A stretch of DNA of 64,000 nt from Terriglobus tenax (GCF_025685395.1 NZ_JAGSYA010000004.1:1674001-1738000); one strand, 5' to 3'; positions 1 through 8,593 are shown, counted from the stretch's first letter. Program-made: numbers and translations. The notes: generated by a model from the letters alone, not told the origin.

Positions 1-1
1 G

Positions 2-1240
2 CTGCTGGACACTGACTTCTACAAGCTGCTGATGCTGCAGTACATCTGGAAGCACTTTCGTGGTGTCCAGGTCACCTTCTCGGTGATGAATCGTCAGCCC
101 GCGGTACGTCTGGCCGAACAGATCGACATTGATGAGCTGCGCGCGCAACTGGAACATGTCCGCGGGCTTCGCTTGAAGAAGAGCGAACTCGTATGGCTGG
201 CCGGCAATACCTTCTACGGCGTACGCGGCATCTTCGAGCCCGCTTTCCTGGACTGGCTCGAGAACGAGTTCCAACTGCCCGACTTTGTGCTCGATGTCGT
301 CGACGGCCAGGTGAAGCTTGAATTCTCCGGCGAGTGGGCCCAGGTCACGCTGTGGGAGATCTACGCGCTCTCCATCCTCAGCGAAATGAAGACCCGCTAC
401 GGCCTGCGCGGTCTGAATGAACTGGAGCTCGACATTCTGTATGCCCGCGCCAAGACGCGGCTGTGGGAGAAGATTGAGCGCATGCGTGGCGTCGATGGCC
501 TGCGCATCGCAGACTTCGGCACGCGCCGTCGTCACAGTTTCCTGTGGCATGAGTATGTGGTCAACGCGATGCACTCCACGCTGGGCCCGTGCTTTACCGG
601 CACATCCAACACCTACCTTGCCTACAAGCACGACATGGAGGCCATCGGCACCAACGCGCACGAGCTGCCCATGGCGCTGGCCGCAATGGCAAACAATGAC
701 GAAGAGCTGTTGCAGTCGCAGTACAAGGTGCTGGAGCTGTGGCAGCAGACCTACGGCGGAGCCCTGCTGGTGCTGCTGCCCGATACCTACGGCAGCACGC
801 AGTTCTTTCGCAACGCTCCGGACTGGGTGGCCGCATGGACCGGCCTGCGCATCGACAGCAAAGATCCTTTTGCCGCTGGCGAAGAGTACATCACCTGGCT
901 GCGGCAACGCGGGCAGGAGGTTGGCCGCAAGCGCCTGATCGCCAGCGACGGACTCGACGTGGAGGAGATTCTCGCGCTGCACCAGCGCTTCCATGGCCGA
1001 ATCCGCTTCAGCGCAGGCTGGGGCACTCTGCTGACCAACGACTTCCGCGACTGCCATCCGCGCGGCGAGCAGGAACTGGAGCCGCTGGGCCTGATCTGCA
1101 AGCTGCAAACCGCGAACGGACGGCCCGCCGTGAAGCTGAGCGACAACTACCAGAAGGCTACCGGACAGGCCGAAGAGGTCGCACGCTATCGCAAAGTCTT
1201 CGGAGTGGAAGGCGTCGCCAACGTACCGGTCATTGTGTAG
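2..1240 (+). CDS. pncB: Nicotinate phosphoribosyltransferase (5' truncated by window)
   Basis: This enzyme makes nicotinate mononucleotide from nicotinate and PRPP in the NAD salvage (Preiss-Handler) pathway in the cytoplasm. The frame is open from base 2, and the motif DTDFYKLLMLQ at the very start is the conserved N-terminal substrate-pocket segment, so only a few residues are missing; the first in-window ATG at 32 is internal. GTNAHELPMA near residue 220 carries the histidine that is phosphorylated in this family, and SAGWGTLLTNDF near residue 337 is the PRPP-phosphate binding region. The family is normally about 400-440 residues, which fits the 412 visible. It ends 20 bp before a convergent gene. 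Confidence 0.93.
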   Translation: MLDTDFYKLLMLQYIWKHFRGVQVTFSVMNRQPAVRLAEQIDIDELRAQLEHVRGLRLKKSELVWLAGNTFYGVRGIFEPAFLDWLENEFQLPDFVLDVVDGQVKLEFSGEWAQVTLWEIYALSILSEMKTRYGLRGLNELELDILYARAKTRLWEKIERMRGVDGLRIADFGTRRRHSFLWHEYVVNAMHSTLGPCFTGTSNTYLAYKHDMEAIGTNAHELPMALAAMANNDEELLQSQYKVLELWQQTYGGALLVLLPDTYGSTQFFRNAPDWVAAWTGLRIDSKDPFAAGEEYITWLRQRGQEVGRKRLIASDGLDVEEILALHQRFHGRIRFSAGWGTLLTNDFRDCHPRGEQELEPLGLICKLQTANGRPAVKLSDNYQKATGQAEEVARYRKVFGVEGVANVPVIV

Positions 1241-1260
1241 CGAGCCGTATCGCAGGCACC

Positions 1261-1944
1261 TTACTTCGCGGACTCGCAAAGGTGCCTGGATTTCCAGCTA
1301 TCCACCAGCGTAGTCGGCGGCTTCGATGCATCGTGAAGAATAAGGATCAGGCCGCGACGTGCCTCTGTTCCGACAGCCGTCAGTTCCATGGGCACGCCCT
1401 CGGGAACGACAATATCGCTTCCGTTCTTTCCTATCTGTCTGCCGTCCGGTGTCTCCAGGCAGGTTTCGCCGCTCTCGGTATAAAAAGCCTCAATGCCGGA
1501 ATGAAGATGCGTCTTGCTCACCATCCCCAGCTGCAGAACCGCCTCCATGTATTGCGCGGTGTAGCTTCGTCCCTTCTCCACGTTGAGAGGACCAATCTGC
1601 GTCACGCGCGTGCCCTGGGATGCCAGCATTGGCTTATCACCGATCGAGAGCAGCCAGACCTTGCCCAGCGATTCAACGACAGTTCCATGCGGACCTTTCG
1701 CCTGCTCGGCGAGTTCCTTCGTTGGGAAGACATCGATCGTCCAGTAAACGGAGCCATCGGGAACACCAAGAGGCTGGCTCGCAAGAATCCAGCAGCCGGT
1801 CTCGCCCGTCTTCTGGCTCATCGGCTTACAACTCACCAGGTCGCGTGGCTGTTGCGCTCCTGCAATGCTGAGAGCTCCGCTAAAAAACGACAGACAAATC
1901 GAAGCCCTGACAACCAGGGCAGACAGATACGTTTTGCGGATCAA
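1261..1944 (-). CDS. Secreted cupin-domain protein
   Basis: This is a 227-residue protein with an N-terminal signal peptide (hydrophobic stretch ending near SIAGAQ). The C-terminal half looks like a single cupin barrel: KTHLHSGIEAFYTESGE gives the first histidine/glutamate metal motif and VVPEGVPMEL precedes the second. The start is TTG at 1944, preceded by a GAGGTG ribosome-binding site with suitable spacing. Substrate is unknown; periplasmic cupins can be sugar isomerases, dioxygenases or binding proteins. It converges with pncB, and no operon partner is visible. Confidence 0.75.
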   Translation of the reverse strand: MIRKTYLSALVVRASICLSFFSGALSIAGAQQPRDLVSCKPMSQKTGETGCWILASQPLGVPDGSVYWTIDVFPTKELAEQAKGPHGTVVESLGKVWLLSIGDKPMLASQGTRVTQIGPLNVEKGRSYTAQYMEAVLQLGMVSKTHLHSGIEAFYTESGETCLETPDGRQIGKNGSDIVVPEGVPMELTAVGTEARRGLILILHDASKPPTTLVDSWKSRHLCESAK

Positions 1945-2027
1945 AGGCGTTCACCTCGGGGGACCGTCGAAGGACACAGGAAGGATGCCATGCAGCGGGG
2001 AGCGTGCCAATCACAATCTCACGCCTC

Positions 2028-2057
2028 CCCACGCCGGCCTGGAATGACCGGCGTGGG
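2028..2057 (-). terminator. Strong hairpin after the 82-aa ORF
   Basis: There is a perfect 10-bp inverted repeat (CCCACGCCGG / CCGGCGTGGG) with a 10-nt loop just past the minus-strand stop at 2066. It lacks a clear T-run, so it may be a 3'-end-stabilising hairpin rather than a classical terminator. Confidence 0.4.
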
Positions 2058-2065
2058 AGATGCCG

Positions 2066-2314
2066 TTAGAAGCGGGCGCGCCCATTGCTCTCCACCTGCA
2101 CCTGGGGATGCCACGTTGCCCCAACACACGCGGCACAATCACGAAGGTGCCGCGACCGGGCCGATCCGATGATCGTTTTGGTGAGCTCCGCACCCACCAA
2201 CGCATCCATCGCGCTCGCGCTGCCGGACGACATGGCCAACAGACGGAGCCGGTCCACTTCTTCCACCGCCTTACCAAACGCACGTTCCAGGAAGTCATAT
2301 TCAGAACAGGACAT
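2066..2314 (-). CDS. Hypothetical small protein (82 aa)
   Basis: I do not recognise this family. The protein starts MSCSEYDFLERAFG and has a predicted helical first half followed by a DCAACVG segment with two cysteines and a polar C-terminus. I chose the ATG at 2314 because an AAGGGGG ribosome-binding site lies just upstream; a longer in-frame start at 2344 lacks one. A strong hairpin follows the stop. It is flanked by the secreted cupin gene and arr, both on the same strand but too far away for an obvious operon. Confidence 0.5.
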   Translation of the reverse strand: MSCSEYDFLERAFGKAVEEVDRLRLLAMSSGSASAMDALVGAELTKTIIGSARSRHLRDCAACVGATWHPQVQVESNGRARF

Positions 2315-2482
2315 TGTTCGTTCCCCCTTGAATTGCTCCTGCACGCCTGGCTTCGTAACAGGCCGTGCATTGCGTGTTGGACTCGCTTCAGGAGGGCTTG
2401 TTGTGGCCAGAGGAAGGAAGATAGGTAGCGGCAGTCTTTCGTCCGCCAGATAGCTATCTTTTGCGCTTTGCTCTCAAAGCAC

Positions 2483-2899
2483 TTAGTCGATAATCCTGGC
2501 GCCTCCCTGGCGTTTCAGGCGTTCAAGCCCCGTTCTCATCTGTTGCAGCTGCTCAGGCGAATGCCCCTGCCACTTCGTTACCTCGCCGACAACGCGCAGC
2601 GGATCGCGCGTGCGGTAGGAAAGCGTTGGATTACCGGGAAACTTCTTGTCCGTCAGGTTCGGGTCATCGACAATCGGTCCTGTCGGCTCCACCAGGTAGA
2701 TCCTTTCGCGCCCGTCTCCCACGGCAAGCTCAGCGCCCCAGATCGCGGCATCCAGAGTGGCCGAGCAGTACACCCACGATAAGGGAGTGCCGTCTCCAAA
2801 GTTGCATCGGTAGCCTGTGACAATCAGATCGCCGTGCGCCAGATCGGCACGGGTTCCGTGGAAGAACTGCTGACGAAACATGCTTCCGGTTTCTGACAT
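2483..2899 (-). CDS. arr: Rifamycin ADP-ribosyltransferase, Arr family
   Basis: The 138-residue product matches the whole Arr family (about 135-150 aa), cytoplasmic enzymes that inactivate rifamycins by NAD-dependent ADP-ribosylation. Visible hallmarks are FFHGTRADL near residue 10 (NAD-binding histidine), YCSATLDAAIWGAELA (conserved tyrosine), the run VEPTGPIVDDPNLTDKKFPG (catalytic aspartate region) and SYRTRDPLRVVGEV near the C-terminus. The ATG at 2899 has AAAGGGG upstream; a longer in-frame ORF exists but its N-terminal residues are unlike the family. It is divergent from the DHFR-like gene at 3111, with a 211-bp shared regulatory region. Chromosomal arr homologues are common in soil bacteria, so resistance is plausible but not shown. 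Confidence 0.9.
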   Translation of the reverse strand: MSETGSMFRQQFFHGTRADLAHGDLIVTGYRCNFGDGTPLSWVYCSATLDAAIWGAELAVGDGRERIYLVEPTGPIVDDPNLTDKKFPGNPTLSYRTRDPLRVVGEVTKWQGHSPEQLQQMRTGLERLKRQGGARIID

Positions 2900-3110
2900 A
2901 GGTTTGCTGTGCCCCTTTTGAGGAAGTAGCGATACGACCTCGCACAGCATGAAGCAAAACCCGGGGCTTGCGGCAAGCCCCCGTCCGCCTGATAGTTTTA
3001 AGATGGGAGGGCAGTTCGGGAAGGCCTTTCCCCGCTCTCCGGCTGCGATACAACCGCCAGGTATAAAGCACCCGGTCCTCACAACATTCTTTGCGGAGAT
3101 GGAGATACAG

Positions 3111-3638
3111 ATGGCCCGAATTCGAGGCTACATTGCCTCAAGCCTGGACGACTACATCGCAGATCAAGACGGAAGTCTCGACTGGCTCTTCAAGTATGAC
3201 GGTATGGATCTGGGCGAGCATGACTATCGCTTATTTGCCGAATCGATTCGTACCGTAGTCATGGGTCGCGATACGTACGATTTCATTGCCGCCCAGCCCG
3301 CCCCCTGGGCCTATGAGGGGAAGCGGGTCATCGTCGTAACCTCCCGTCCAATCTCCTCTCCGGCCGGCGAACTGGAGACCAGAGACAACGTGGAAGCCCT
3401 GATCGACGAGTTGAGAGCACTCAACGACGGCGACGTCTGGATGCTTGGTGGTGGCAGGCTTCAATCGGCCTTCCTGCAGAGAGGCGCACTCGATGACATT
3501 GAAATCTATGTCATGCCTGAAATTATCGGCGGAGGAACGCCCCTCTTTCCATCGACAGGCCTATGTCTCTCACCAAAACTGGCGGAGGCAAAGCCCCTGG
3601 ATAAAGGGTGCGTCTACATGCGATATGTCTTTTCTTGA
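3111..3638 (+). CDS. Dihydrofolate reductase / RibD C-terminal domain family protein
   Basis: This 175-residue protein has the DHFR fold as used by the YyaP/YwjB group. It begins MARIRGYIASSLDDYIAD, with the usual ASSLDG-like start and the GSLDWL segment, then VVMGRDTYDF (NADPH-binding region), a KRVIVVTSRP strand, and DVWMLGGGRLQSAFLQ (glycine-rich nucleotide loop) before an IGGGTPLF signature. The ATG at 3111 has GGAGAT upstream; earlier in-frame codons encode unrelated sequence. Members are NADPH-dependent reductases of unclear physiological substrate and not necessarily trimethoprim targets. It is divergent from arr. Confidence 0.85.
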   Translation: MARIRGYIASSLDDYIADQDGSLDWLFKYDGMDLGEHDYRLFAESIRTVVMGRDTYDFIAAQPAPWAYEGKRVIVVTSRPISSPAGELETRDNVEALIDELRALNDGDVWMLGGGRLQSAFLQRGALDDIEIYVMPEIIGGGTPLFPSTGLCLSPKLAEAKPLDKGCVYMRYVFS

Positions 3639-3798
3639 GTAGGGAGAGATAGCATGTCCCCAAAGTGGTGGTCATGCGCCCCGCACCTTTGGCGTTAGCC
3701 GGGTTCCCTATATCGCACGCAGCCAACTCACTGTTTGTCTTAGAAGAGAGCGGCGTTTATGAGAACTGACGAGGAACGAGGCGCACACCCGTAACGTT

Positions 3799-4872
3799 TT
3801 AGTAGACCGGTTCGCCCACCCATCTGCCGTCTTTGCACACCGAATATCCAGCAGACAAATGCTCCAGTGCATCATTCTCGTACATTGCTACGTAATCGTC
3901 GATAACCCAGCGATTGTTCTCGAGCACGACCGTTGCGTCACCCTGTGATTCTCCCCAGTCCTCTTTGAACGCAAGTAGAACGTCAACGCGGTTCTCCCCA
4001 ATAGCTCTGCTGCCGAGAATACGAAACGACGCCGGAGTTGATGCGTCATTTGGGCCGGTGAAAAGTCCTGCCTCTCCCCACGGTATTGCAGCCTTGATCG
4101 TGCCGGCGCGAAGAATCTCTCCATAGCGTCCGAAATAATCCTTCTCACACGCACTCAGGCTATCGATCTCATGAGCAAGCCTCTTACTCATGAGCGGCAT
4201 AAGTGCTTTTTTCACCCGACCGGACGGAATGCCCGCGCTGTGGTATTTGATGATGTCGGCGTAGAACATACGAACAGCTTCAAGTGCCGATGGCGCAGCA
4301 TTATTGCTGACCGGGACCGGTTTGAGAACGCATGCTTCGATGCAAAATGCCAACTTCGAAGATCGAACGGAGCCAACTACAGGCTTTGCGTGACCCACGA
4401 ACGGAGTGAATTGCTCCGGCTGCCCCATAGAGAACACGGCAGTGAGCGTGTACTGGCCAGGTTGGCTGAATGCAAACCCTGTCCCATCTTTCAGCGAAAT
4501 TACTCTCTCTGCCTTGACCCCGTTGTACTGTTCGAGCACCTTGAAGTCAGAGGATGAATAGGATCTGGCGCGATCTGATGCTTTGGTCTGCCACGGCACT
4601 TCATTGCCGTCAGGTCCTGCTAATTTGAATCGGACAAACTCATTGTTTTGCAAGGGGGCCACCAGCAGTGGTTGTTCAAATCGGCTGTAAAGCTCAAGCC
4701 CGATGACAACGGGTTCGCCCACCCAGAAGAGCTGTTTCGCAGGATTCGTATAGAAGTACAGCTCGGGGGTACTGGCAAGCACCAGTGGTACCTGATTCGG
4801 CTTGCTACGTGAACACCCAATAGATATTGAGAGCACGGATACCGATACCATCCAGCCGACGAGCTTGCGCAT
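3799..4872 (-). CDS. Putative lipoprotein with DUF3828-like C-terminal region
   Basis: A 357-residue protein with a lipoprotein signal (hydrophobic core, then SISIGC with the acylated Cys at residue 20). Residues about 35-165 look like a beta-rich Ig-like domain (LYFYTNPAKQLFWVGEPVVIGLEL and a GQYTLTAVFS strand). The C-terminal half (about 195-357) has the pattern of DUF3828-type domains: an ALEAVRMFYADIIKY helix, then strands and NNRWVIDDYVAMYEN. I infer a periplasmic, membrane-anchored protein of unknown role. It has more A/T-ending codons than its neighbours. It stands alone, divergent from the gene at 5099. Confidence 0.65.
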   Translation of the reverse strand: MRKLVGWMVSVSVLSISIGCSRSKPNQVPLVLASTPELYFYTNPAKQLFWVGEPVVIGLELYSRFEQPLLVAPLQNNEFVRFKLAGPDGNEVPWQTKASDRARSYSSSDFKVLEQYNGVKAERVISLKDGTGFAFSQPGQYTLTAVFSMGQPEQFTPFVGHAKPVVGSVRSSKLAFCIEACVLKPVPVSNNAAPSALEAVRMFYADIIKYHSAGIPSGRVKKALMPLMSKRLAHEIDSLSACEKDYFGRYGEILRAGTIKAAIPWGEAGLFTGPNDASTPASFRILGSRAIGENRVDVLLAFKEDWGESQGDATVVLENNRWVIDDYVAMYENDALEHLSAGYSVCKDGRWVGEPVY

Positions 4873-5098
4873 GTGGGCTTAGACACCATGAAGCGGGTTT
4901 TTGATCCTGATTGCCGATTAGATGAAGGCTTTGGCCTGAGACAGGCCGGATTAGTAACGATATGTCGGCTTATCGCACCTAACCCACCATCCACATGCCA
5001 AGCCCGCTATGGCTCTTAGTCGACTTATCGCCCCAGCCGATATCTGCCATCCAAACAATCCGTTGGACACACTGCATGGACAGCGGCAGCCTCTTCGT

Positions 5099-5791
5099 AT
5101 GAAGCACCTGCGCATCGGCATTCTCGGCGACTTCAGTGAAGCGAACCCAACCCATCTGGCCACCAACTATGGACTGCAGCATGCCGCGTCCCATCTCGGC
5201 TGCATTGTGGAGCCTGTGTGGCTTGCGACCGATCAGTCGCACGATCTCGCGGCGTATGACGCACTGTTCTGCTCGCCCGGAAGTCCGTACCGCAGCCTGC
5301 AGGGCGCGCTCAACGGGGTCCGCTATGCACGCGAACACAACGTTCCTATGATCGGCACCTGCGGCGGCTTTCAGCACATACTTCTGGAATACGCACGCAA
5401 TATCCTGCACGTTGAAGACGCCGCCCACGCGGAGAGCGATCCGTATGCCTCGCGGCTTGTCATTACTCCGCTCTCCTGCTCGCTGGCCGGCAAAACCATG
5501 GAGGTCAGCTTCCAGCCCGGCACACTGGCCGCGGCCGCTTACGGCGCCGGCGCAGCCGAAGAGAACTTCTACTGCAACTTCGGCCTGAACCCGGAGTACG
5601 AGCCACAGCTCGAAGCCGCCGGCCTGCGTATTTCCGGCCGCGACCAGCTCAACGAAGCCCGTGTCGTCGAACTGCCCACGCACCCGTTCTACGTGGGCAC
5701 CCTCTTTGTGCCGCAGGCGCGTTCCACGCCGCAAAACGCACACCCGCTGCTGGTGGCCTATCTGCAGGCCGCCGCACAGCGGGTGATCTAG
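5099..5791 (+). CDS. CTP synthase C-terminal region-related protein (class I GATase fold)
   Basis: This 230-residue stand-alone domain aligns with the glutamine-amidotransferase half of CTP synthase. The nucleophile elbow GTCGGFQH is present with Cys near residue 88, and the segment before the C-terminus (THPFYVGTLFVPQ) corresponds to the HPWFVACQFHPE region of PyrG. The catalytic His and Glu of HPE are replaced by Val and Gln, so the usual triad is incomplete. I recall a family described as CTP synthase C-terminal region-related (seleno)proteins that fits this architecture; no function is established. The ATG at 5099 begins the conserved KHLRIGILGDF strand; an earlier in-frame start at 5009 adds unrelated residues. 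Confidence 0.75.
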   Translation: MKHLRIGILGDFSEANPTHLATNYGLQHAASHLGCIVEPVWLATDQSHDLAAYDALFCSPGSPYRSLQGALNGVRYAREHNVPMIGTCGGFQHILLEYARNILHVEDAAHAESDPYASRLVITPLSCSLAGKTMEVSFQPGTLAAAAYGAGAAEENFYCNFGLNPEYEPQLEAAGLRISGRDQLNEARVVELPTHPFYVGTLFVPQARSTPQNAHPLLVAYLQAAAQRVI

Positions 5792-5906
5792 GAGGGATTG
5801 CCGGTCGCTGGCAGCCATGGTTTCCGAGGCCATTGGCTAGCAGCATGGTGGGGTGCCGATTTTGCGCGGCATCTCTGCGCGCCCTCGGCCGCCAGCAACC
5901 GGCAGC

Positions 5907-6137
5907 TTAGTGCATCACGCTGGACGAAACGCCCATCGTGCGCATCATGGTTTCAACCGTCAACTGCTGTGCCGCCTGCTGGCACATCTTGACGGCCTGT
6001 AGAAAGGCCTCCGGCGCAAGGCGCACCGTAACCGAACCGACGGACAGATGCACGGTGCCACAGCCGCACAGGCTCACTCCGCCCAGGCCCTCGAGCTCGG
6101 CCAGCATCAGGCGCTCTTCACTCGCGGAACAGGCCAT
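5907..6137 (-). CDS. Small cysteine-containing protein downstream of S4
   Basis: This 76-residue protein is not one I recognise. It has Cys at positions 3, 24, 26 and 52, including a CGC pair in SLCGCGTVHLSVG, a short beta-rich centre and a helical C-terminal half (EAFLQAVKMCQQAAQQL). It starts 2 bp after the rpsD stop on the same strand, so it is very likely co-transcribed and possibly translationally coupled. The arrangement of cysteines would allow metal or redox binding, but that is only a suggestion. Confidence 0.6.
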   Translation of the reverse strand: MACSASEERLMLAELEGLGGVSLCGCGTVHLSVGSVTVRLAPEAFLQAVKMCQQAAQQLTVETMMRTMGVSSSVMH

Positions 6138-6139
6138 GG

Positions 6140-6763
6140 CTACACTCCTCGCTTGGCGTAGTACTCCGCCACCTGGCGAAGGTTGAACTCAAACGGAATA
6201 TGTTCGTTGCCGGGAATCGACAGGACCGTCCCGTGCGTGTTGGTCCCTTCGGCGGCGAACTGCAGATAGCTGGGCAGGTTCAGGCGCGGGCTGGTGCGTG
6301 CATCCTCGGTCATCTCGCCGCCAGCCTTCTCCGTCAGCCGGATGAAGTCGCCCACGCGCAGCACATAGCTGCCAATGGTGACGCGCTTGCCGTTCACCAG
6401 CACATGCCCGTGGCTTACCAGTTGCCGGGCCTGCGCGATGGACCGCGCAAAGCCGAGACGGAAGACCACGTTGTCCAGCCGGCGCTCCAGAAGGCCCACC
6501 AGCGCCTCAGCCCAGTTGCCGCCCTGCTGCACGCGCTTGGCCACGCGCACAAAGCGGCGAAGCTGTTCCTCGCGCAGGCCGTAATGGAAGATCAGCTTCT
6601 GCTTCTCCCGCAGTTGCGCTCCAAACTCTGAGATCTTGTGTTTGCGGTCGCGCCCGTGCTGTCCGGGCGGATAGTTCCGCTTCTCCAGGGCTCCGGGCTT
6701 GCCCAGCCCAGGCAGCTCCAGTCCTAATGCCCGCTGCATCTTCCACTTTGTCCGATGGCTCAT
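6140..6763 (-). CDS. rpsD: 30S ribosomal protein S4, cysteine-free form
   Basis: This 207-residue protein is S4, the primary 16S rRNA-binding protein that nucleates 30S body assembly. Recognisable segments are YPPGQHGRDRKHKISEFG and LREKQKLIFHYG, then the S4 RNA-binding domain (RLDNVVFRLGFARSIAQARQLV and GHVLVNGKRV) and the C-terminal region. The N-terminus (MSHRTKWKMQRALGLEL) differs from the usual MARYTGP start and there is no cysteine at all, so this is the zinc-independent (C-minus) type. No other ribosomal genes flank it. An AGGAGG lies about 12 nt upstream of the ATG within a small GTCC-TCAA-GGAC dyad. A second S4 gene may exist elsewhere in the genome; I cannot tell from here. Confidence 0.92.
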   Translation of the reverse strand: MSHRTKWKMQRALGLELPGLGKPGALEKRNYPPGQHGRDRKHKISEFGAQLREKQKLIFHYGLREEQLRRFVRVAKRVQQGGNWAEALVGLLERRLDNVVFRLGFARSIAQARQLVSHGHVLVNGKRVTIGSYVLRVGDFIRLTEKAGGEMTEDARTSPRLNLPSYLQFAAEGTNTHGTVLSIPGNEHIPFEFNLRQVAEYYAKRGV

Positions 6764-6836
6764 GTCCTTGAGGACCCTCCTGGCTTGCGAATCAATCGCT
6801 GAATTGCTTCCGGGCCCTCACCCTTCGGCAAACTCA

Positions 6837-6857
6837 GACTAATAAAGTCCTATATCG
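6837..6857. promoter_or_regulatory. Putative operator shared with the isc promoter
   Basis: The sequence GACTA-N5-GTCCTATATCG lies 74 bp upstream of the rpsD start. The same bases with the same 5-bp spacer occur over the promoter of the Rrf2/iscR gene at 53480-53500. Rrf2-type repressors of Fe-S genes bind AT-rich dyads of about this size, so I infer an IscR-like site. The orientation relative to the gene is opposite to that at isc. Confidence 0.5.
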
Positions 6858-6903
6858 CTGGCGACCCCCATGCAGCGAACGCACAAAATGCGTCTTCGAA
6901 ACG

Positions 6904-6932
6904 CGAAAAAGCCCCCTTGAAGGGGGCTTTTC
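6904..6932 (-). terminator. Rho-independent terminator of the S10 peptidase gene
   Basis: An inverted repeat with a GCCCCCTT stem and A/T-rich flanks sits 17 bp past the minus-strand stop at 6949. Read on the minus strand it is a GC stem followed by TTTTTCG, a classical intrinsic terminator. Confidence 0.8.
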
Positions 6933-6948
6933 GTGCACCGGAATGCGC

Positions 6949-8553
6949 TTATTTGCCGCTTTGACTAGCCCTGATGAAGGCGGCCGTGTCGTCGTGGAAG
7001 CTCTTCATCACCGATTCGTTCAGGTAGACCATGTGGCCGGACTCGTAGAAGTGGTAGCTGATGTTCTTCTGGAGAGCGGCGGGAATCTGCAGGTGCTTCA
7101 TCTCGTAAGTCGCTCCAAAATAAAGCGTTCCCAGGTCAAAATAGCCGCCCAACAGCATCACCTTCATCTTCGGGTTGCCCTTCATGCAGCTGGCCAGGTC
7201 GGTCATCACATTCGCTGGCCGGCCATAGGTCTTGCGGAAATCCCAGTCAAAGCCAGGGTCGCCATACACGCCAGGCTTGTAGGTCTGCTGGTCACCATAC
7301 TTCAACGTCTCGCGGGTGTAGCTGTTGATGGCCGTGGTGTAGGCGGAGGTGACGGCCTGCCCCTGCGGGTCGTAGTCCGCTTCCGAGGAAAGCGGGTCCA
7401 TGTCCGGAGCAGCGTAGCGCGAGTCCAGGCGGCCGGTGGTCAGCCCGTCGGTGAGCTGCAACTGCTTGGAGAAGCCGCCGCCGTTGACGCGGAGATCGGC
7501 GCGCAGAAGGTATTCGACCGTCAGCCCGGTGTAGCCGTGCAGCTTCTCGGCGATGGCTTTTCTGTCGGCGTCAGTGAGGTCTGCCCCCCTGGCCAGCGCC
7601 AGAAGATAATCATTGGCGGCGAAGTGCTCCACTTCGCGGAGGAAGGGTTCGAGCGCTGCGGGCTGGGTGGGCAGCTTGTGGTGGTAATACGCCGTTGCGG
7701 CCATGCTGGGCAGCGAAAGCACGTAGGCCATGTCGCCGCCGGGAGAGGAGCGCGAGCCATCGGCGGAGTCAGAGAAGTTCAGGATCTGGCTCAGAAGGAT
7801 GACACCGTTCAGGTCGACGCCGTCGTTCTGCAGCATGCTCGCCAGAGCGGCAGAGCGGGTGGTGCCGTAGCTCTCACCGAACAGGTACTTGGGCGAGTTC
7901 CAGCGGGAATACTTGGTCAGGAAGCGGCGGATGAAGCGATCAAAGGCGTGCGCATCCTGGTCGATGCCCCAGAAGGCCTTCTCCTTGTCCTTGCCGAAGA
8001 TGCGGCTGAAGCCGGCGCCCGGCATATCAATGAAAACGACATCGGAGACATCCAGGAGAGAGTAGGCGTTGTCCGCAATTTTGTACGGCGCGGCGGGGTC
8101 GTGCTTCGTGTCGGTGGTGATGACGCGCTTCGGCCCGAACGACCCCATGTGCAGCCACATGGTGGAACTGCCCGGGCCGCCGTTGTAGAGGAAGGTGACG
8201 GGGCGGTCTTCTGCTTTGGCGCCCTTCTTGAAGTAGGCCGTGTAGAAAATGCGCGCCGTCGCCGGGGCTTCTTCCGGCTTATCGAGGCTGATATGCGCCT
8301 CCGGCAGCCAGCTGCCATCGAGCGAGATCTGCGCATCGTGAGCGTCATCCGAAGCGACGGTCAGGGTTCCGGCAACCGCCTTGTACGCAATGCCGTTCAC
8401 GGTGCCTTCGGTCTCCGAGTCGGGCTTGGGAATTGCGGGCATGGCCGCGGCGGGTGCGGGTGCGGGGACTTTAGGGGATTCGTCCTGTTTCTGCGCGAAG
8501 AGAGGGAGTGCCAGGGCCGCGAGCATGGCGACCGGTGCCAGAGTATTCTTCAT
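6949..8553 (-). CDS. Secreted serine carboxypeptidase-like protein, peptidase family S10
   Basis: This 534-residue protein has a cleavable signal peptide (MKNTLAPVAMLAALALPLFAQ) followed by a low-complexity Pro/Ala linker. S10 hallmarks are NGGPGSSTMWLHMGSFGP (oxyanion region), GESYGTTRSAAL with the nucleophile Ser near residue 227, a C-terminal Asp region (MLLGGYFDLGTLY) and ESGHMVYLN with the catalytic His. These alpha/beta-hydrolases remove C-terminal residues, often with acidic optimum, which suits a peptide-scavenging periplasmic or extracellular role. The gene is monocistronic with its own terminator at 6904-6932. Confidence 0.92.
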   Translation of the reverse strand: MKNTLAPVAMLAALALPLFAQKQDESPKVPAPAPAAAMPAIPKPDSETEGTVNGIAYKAVAGTLTVASDDAHDAQISLDGSWLPEAHISLDKPEEAPATARIFYTAYFKKGAKAEDRPVTFLYNGGPGSSTMWLHMGSFGPKRVITTDTKHDPAAPYKIADNAYSLLDVSDVVFIDMPGAGFSRIFGKDKEKAFWGIDQDAHAFDRFIRRFLTKYSRWNSPKYLFGESYGTTRSAALASMLQNDGVDLNGVILLSQILNFSDSADGSRSSPGGDMAYVLSLPSMAATAYYHHKLPTQPAALEPFLREVEHFAANDYLLALARGADLTDADRKAIAEKLHGYTGLTVEYLLRADLRVNGGGFSKQLQLTDGLTTGRLDSRYAAPDMDPLSSEADYDPQGQAVTSAYTTAINSYTRETLKYGDQQTYKPGVYGDPGFDWDFRKTYGRPANVMTDLASCMKGNPKMKVMLLGGYFDLGTLYFGATYEMKHLQIPAALQKNISYHFYESGHMVYLNESVMKSFHDDTAAFIRASQSGK

Positions 8554-8593
8554 CCCTTAACTACCGCACGGTCTGCTGGGCTTCGCAACCTGA

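Noticed and set aside
3690-3720. CCTATATCG near 3708 resembling the isc/S4 operator
   Set aside because: The upstream GACTA half is missing and the spacing does not fit.
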